From contig JAJZYI010000161.1 in assembly GCA_021798135.1 (NCBI GenBank), positions 1 through 7,761 of the forward strand: 7,761 bases of DNA. Reading direction: 5' to 3'. The notes beneath the pieces are model-generated. The model was given only the letters and a program-made list of their open reading frames with translations, did not search any database and had not been told where the DNA came from. Position numbers and translations under genes: made by a program. Every line of letters begins with the position of its first letter. The first letter of the stretch is position 1. Positions 5,646 through 7,761 of the stretch are shown in pieces. The DNA comes from Actinomycetes bacterium (lineage in GTDB: Bacteria > Actinomycetota > Acidimicrobiia > Acidimicrobiales > UBA8190).

Positions 5646-5759
5646 CCGGCCGCAACGTTCGGGCCGCTGCGACTGTGCTGCTCCCGGCCGCAACGTTCGG
5701 GCCGCTGCGACTGTGCTGCTCCCGGCCGCAACGTTCGGGCCGCTGCGGCCGTGCTGCTC
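5646..5759 (-). repeat. Three tandem 38-bp repeats, each folding as a hairpin
   Basis: Units are 5646-5683, 5684-5721 and 5722-5759. The first two are identical; the third differs at two bases. Each unit holds inverted arms, at 5647-5675, 5685-5713 and 5723-5751, with 11-nt arms around a 7-nt loop. Read on the minus-strand transcript, the third unit pairs at all 11 positions, one of them G-U. The first two units pair at 10 of 11, two of them G-U, with one C-A mismatch. The period of 38 is not a multiple of three, so the array is not a coding repeat. It lies in the transcribed spacer between infB and rbfA and ends 40 nt before the rbfA start. Expansion by slippage or recombination is the likely origin; a role in RNA stability or in rbfA expression is only inferred. 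Confidence 0.85.
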
Positions 5760-5774
5760 GGGCCGATCGGCCCG
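5759..5774. repeat. 16-bp perfect palindrome in the infB-rbfA spacer
   Basis: The 16 bases CGGGCCGATCGGCCCG equal their own reverse complement. As DNA this is a dyad that a dimeric protein could bind. As RNA it would form a 6-bp stem with a GATC tetraloop. It directly abuts the last unit of the 38-bp tandem repeat. No function can be assigned from the sequence alone. Confidence 0.5.
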
Positions 5775-5808
5775 GACCGGCGCCCGGCGGGCCGAGGCGG
5801 GGCTTCGC

Positions 5809-5830
5809 GCCGGCGGCCCGCGGCGCCGGC
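5809..5830 (-). terminator. Hairpin just after the infB stop
   Basis: Arms 5809-5815 and 5824-5830 (GCCGGCG/CGCCGGC) pair perfectly over 7 bp around an 8-nt loop. The hairpin begins 2 nt after the infB TGA. No U-run follows, so a classic intrinsic terminator is doubtful. It may act as a partial terminator, an mRNA 3'-end stabiliser or a processing point. In sequence this GC-rich a 7-bp stem can also arise by chance. Confidence 0.3.
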
Positions 5831-5832
5831 TG

Positions 5833-7761
5833 TCAGGTGCGGGGGATCTCCCGCTCCTCGTAGGTCTCGATGACGTCGCCGTCCTTCAGGTCCTGGAAGT
5901 CCGACAGGCCGATGCCGCACTCGAAGCCGGACTGCACCTCGCGGGCGTCCTCCTTGAACCGCTTGAGGGACGTGATCGAACCCTTCCAGATCACGACGCC
6001 CTCGCGAAGGAACCGGACCTTCGACCCCCGCGTGATCGTCCCGTGGCGCACGTAGCACCCGGCGACGGCACCCACCCTCGGCACGCGGAAGACCTGGCGG
6101 ACCTCCGCCTCGCCCGTGACGACCTCTTCGGTCTCGGGGGTGAGCATGCCCACCATGGCCGCCTCGAGGTCCTCGAGGAGCTTGTAGATCACCTCGTAGG
6201 TGCGGACCTCCACGTCCTTCTCCTCGGCCAGCTCGCGCGCACGGCGGTCGGGGCGGACGTTGAAGCCGATGATGGTGGCGTTCGACGCCGTGGCCAGCTG
6301 GACGTCGTTCTCGGTGATGCCGCCGACGCCGCGGTGGACGAAGCTCAGCTTCACCTCGTCGCGCTCCAGCTTGCGGAGGCTGTCGGTGATCGCCTCGAGC
6401 GTTCCCTGGACGTCGGCCTTCAGGATGAGGTTGAGGCTGGCGGCCTCGCCGCGCTGGATCTGCTCGAAGAGGTCCTCGAGCTTGGCACCCGGCACCGTCG
6501 GCGCGGGGGCGTGGCCGGCGACCCGGTAGCGGTGGGCGCGGGCCTCGGCGATGGTGCGGGCCGTCGCCTGGTCGCCGGTGACCCGGAGCTCGTCGCCGGC
6601 ACTGGGCGGCTCGGAGAACCCGAGGACCTGCACGGGCGTCGACGGCGGCGCCTCCTTCACCTGTTCGCCGTGATCGTCGACCAGGGCCTTGACCCGGCCC
6701 CAGGCGGCGCCCGCGACGATGGCGTCGCCGACGCGCAGCGTGCCGCGCTCCACGATGACGGTCGCCACCGGCCCGCGACCGGTCTCGAGGTTGGCCTCCA
6801 GGACGACGCCGCGGGCGCGGCCCTCGGGGCTCGCCTGCAGCTCCTCGATCTCCGCCACCAGCACGATCTGCTCCAGGAGCGCGTCGATCCCCAGGTTCTG
6901 CAGGGCCGAGACCTCGACCGAGATGGTGTCACCGCCCCACGCCTCGGGCACCAGCCCGCGCTCGGACAGCTGCTGGAGGACCCGGTTCGGGTCCGCGTCG
7001 GCGCGGTCGATCTTGTTGACCGCCACGATGATGGGGACGTCGGCCGCCTTGGCGTGGTCGATCGCCTCGACCGTCTGGGGCATGACCCCGTCGTCGGCGG
7101 CGACGACCAGCACCACGATGTCGGTCACCTGGGCGCCGCGGGCACGCATGGCCGTGAAGGCCTCGTGGCCGGGGGTGTCGATGAAGGTGATCAGGTGCCC
7201 GTCGTGCTCGGTCTGGTAGGCCCCGATGTGCTGGGTGATCCCGCCGGCCTCGCCCTCGACGACGTGCGCCGAGCGGATCCGGTCGAGCAGCAGGGTCTTG
7301 CCGTGGTCGACGTGGCCCATGACGGTGACGACGGGCGGGCGCGGCCGCAGGTCCTCCTCCGCCTCCTCCTCCTCGTCCTCGAAGTACCTGGCCTGGAGCT
7401 CGGCCTCCTGCTCCTCTCCGGGGTCGACCAGTCGGACCTGGGCGCCCAGCTCGGCCGCGAAGAGCTCGATCATGTCGTCGGTGAGCGACTGCGTCGCCGT
7501 CACCACCTCGCCCTGCAGGAACAGGTAGCGGATGACGTCACCGGCGGACCGGTTGAGCTTGGGACCGAGCTCGCGAGGCGTGCAGCCGCGCTCCACGATC
7601 ACCTCGTGCTCGGGCACGGGCGCGCTCGACGGCGTGTACGTCGTGAGCTGCGTCGGCTCGAGCTCCTCGAGGTTCCGGCGCCGGCGCCGGGGGCGGCGCT
7701 GCGGCGGGCGCCCGCGACCACCCGGACCGCCGCGCAGGGGCGGGGGCGGGCCGCCGCCAGG
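5833..7761 (-). CDS. infB: Translation initiation factor IF-2, 5' end cut by the window edge
   Basis: GTPase that brings formyl-methionyl initiator tRNA to the 30S subunit and promotes 50S joining in the cytoplasm. The frame is open from the window edge, so 642 C-terminal residues are visible and the start is missing. Numbering the visible part: a Gly/Pro/Arg-rich stretch ends in RRRRR at 25-29; an IF2 N-terminal helical module lies at about 49-106; an acidic linker (DEEEEAEED, 129-137) precedes the G domain. The GTPase motifs are complete: GHVDHGKT 149-156, switch region GGITQHIGAY 173-182, DTPGH 195-199, NKID 249-252 and SAL 285-287. Domain II is at about 314-398, the linker domain at about 418-528 and the C-terminal tRNA-binding domain at about 548-638, ending EEREIPRT. 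The stop is TGA. No disruption is visible. The low-complexity N-terminus is usual for actinobacterial IF2. It is first in the visible cluster, followed by rbfA after a 227-bp spacer. The family is certain; full length is unknown. Confidence 0.98.
   Translation of the reverse strand, partial: PGGGPPPPLRGGPGGRGRPPQRRPRRRRRNLEELEPTQLTTYTPSSAPVPEHEVIVERGCTPRELGPKLNRSAGDVIRYLFLQGEVVTATQSLTDDMIELFAAELGAQVRLVDPGEEQEAELQARYFEDEEEEAEEDLRPRPPVVTVMGHVDHGKTLLLDRIRSAHVVEGEAGGITQHIGAYQTEHDGHLITFIDTPGHEAFTAMRARGAQVTDIVVLVVAADDGVMPQTVEAIDHAKAADVPIIVAVNKIDRADADPNRVLQQLSERGLVPEAWGGDTISVEVSALQNLGIDALLEQIVLVAEIEELQASPEGRARGVVLEANLETGRGPVATVIVERGTLRVGDAIVAGAAWGRVKALVDDHGEQVKEAPPSTPVQVLGFSEPPSAGDELRVTGDQATARTIAEARAHRYRVAGHAPAPTVPGAKLEDLFEQIQRGEAASLNLILKADVQGTLEAITDSLRKLERDEVKLSFVHRGVGGITENDVQLATASNATIIGFNVRPDRRARELAEEKDVEVRTYEVIYKLLEDLEAAMVGMLTPETEEVVTGEAEVRQVFRVPRVGAVAGCYVRHGTITRGSKVRFLREGVVIWKGSITSLKRFKEDAREVQSGFECGIGLSDFQDLKDGDVIETYEEREIPRT

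Noticed and set aside
5169..5693. Longer TruB frame reaching 5693
   Set aside because: This stretch is the rbfA gene read in another frame. The GTGA junction gives a normal TruB N-terminus.
5646..5759. CRISPR-like array
   Set aside because: The units are directly adjacent with no variable spacers, and there are no cas genes.
5606..6058. Longer RbfA frame reaching 6058
   Set aside because: It reads through the 38-bp repeats and the infB 3' end out of frame, giving Arg/Gly/Ala-rich sequence unlike RbfA.
7615..7617. Internal GTG start for a shorter IF2 form
   Set aside because: There is no Shine-Dalgarno in front of it, and the in-frame sequence upstream is typical IF2 linker.

Overview
The window carries a translation and RNA-metabolism gene cluster from a chromosome of very high G+C (about 70-77% in the lines I counted). 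All six genes lie on the minus strand. In transcription order, from high to low coordinates, they are infB (5' end outside the window), rbfA, truB, ribF, rpsO and pnp. The G+C content, the Gly/Pro/Arg-rich N-terminal part of IF2, the mycobacteria-like S15 and the gene order point to Actinomycetota. The FAD synthetase motif GAYDGLHLGH and the lack of the DHH phosphoesterase gene that separates rbfA and truB in many actinobacteria suggest a lineage outside the classic mycobacteria/streptomycetes, perhaps Acidimicrobiia. That last step is inference from memory.

Layout: 7761-5833 is infB without its start. 5832-5606 is a 227-bp spacer made largely of inverted repeats, including three tandem 38-bp units that each fold as a hairpin. 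5605-5165 is rbfA, which overlaps truB (5168-4215) in a GTGA start/stop junction. ribF (4204-3257) follows truB after 10 bp. 3256-3003 is a 254-bp spacer with two strong hairpins, an isolated extended -10 box and a small palindrome in the probable rpsO leader. 3002-2745 is rpsO. 2744-2504 is a 241-bp spacer with a hairpin at the rpsO stop and a long imperfect stem plus a short hairpin ahead of pnp. 2503-122 is pnp. 121-1 holds a probable terminator hairpin and no gene that I can support.

Together: IF2 places initiator tRNA on the 30S subunit, RbfA matures the 30S subunit, TruB makes pseudouridine 55 in tRNA, S15 nucleates folding of the central 16S domain, and PNPase degrades and tails RNA. 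RibF, the FMN/FAD-making enzyme, is the metabolic passenger often found here. The spacing suggests infB-rbfA-truB-ribF as one transcription unit and rpsO-pnp as a second, possibly served by its own promoter near 3100.

The coding content is conserved core genome. I see no mobile element, CRISPR array, defence system or new protein system. The observations worth checking are all in spacers and protein tails: the tandem hairpin array, the pnp leader fold, the ribF/rpsO boundary and the low-complexity C-terminal tails of PNPase, RbfA and TruB.
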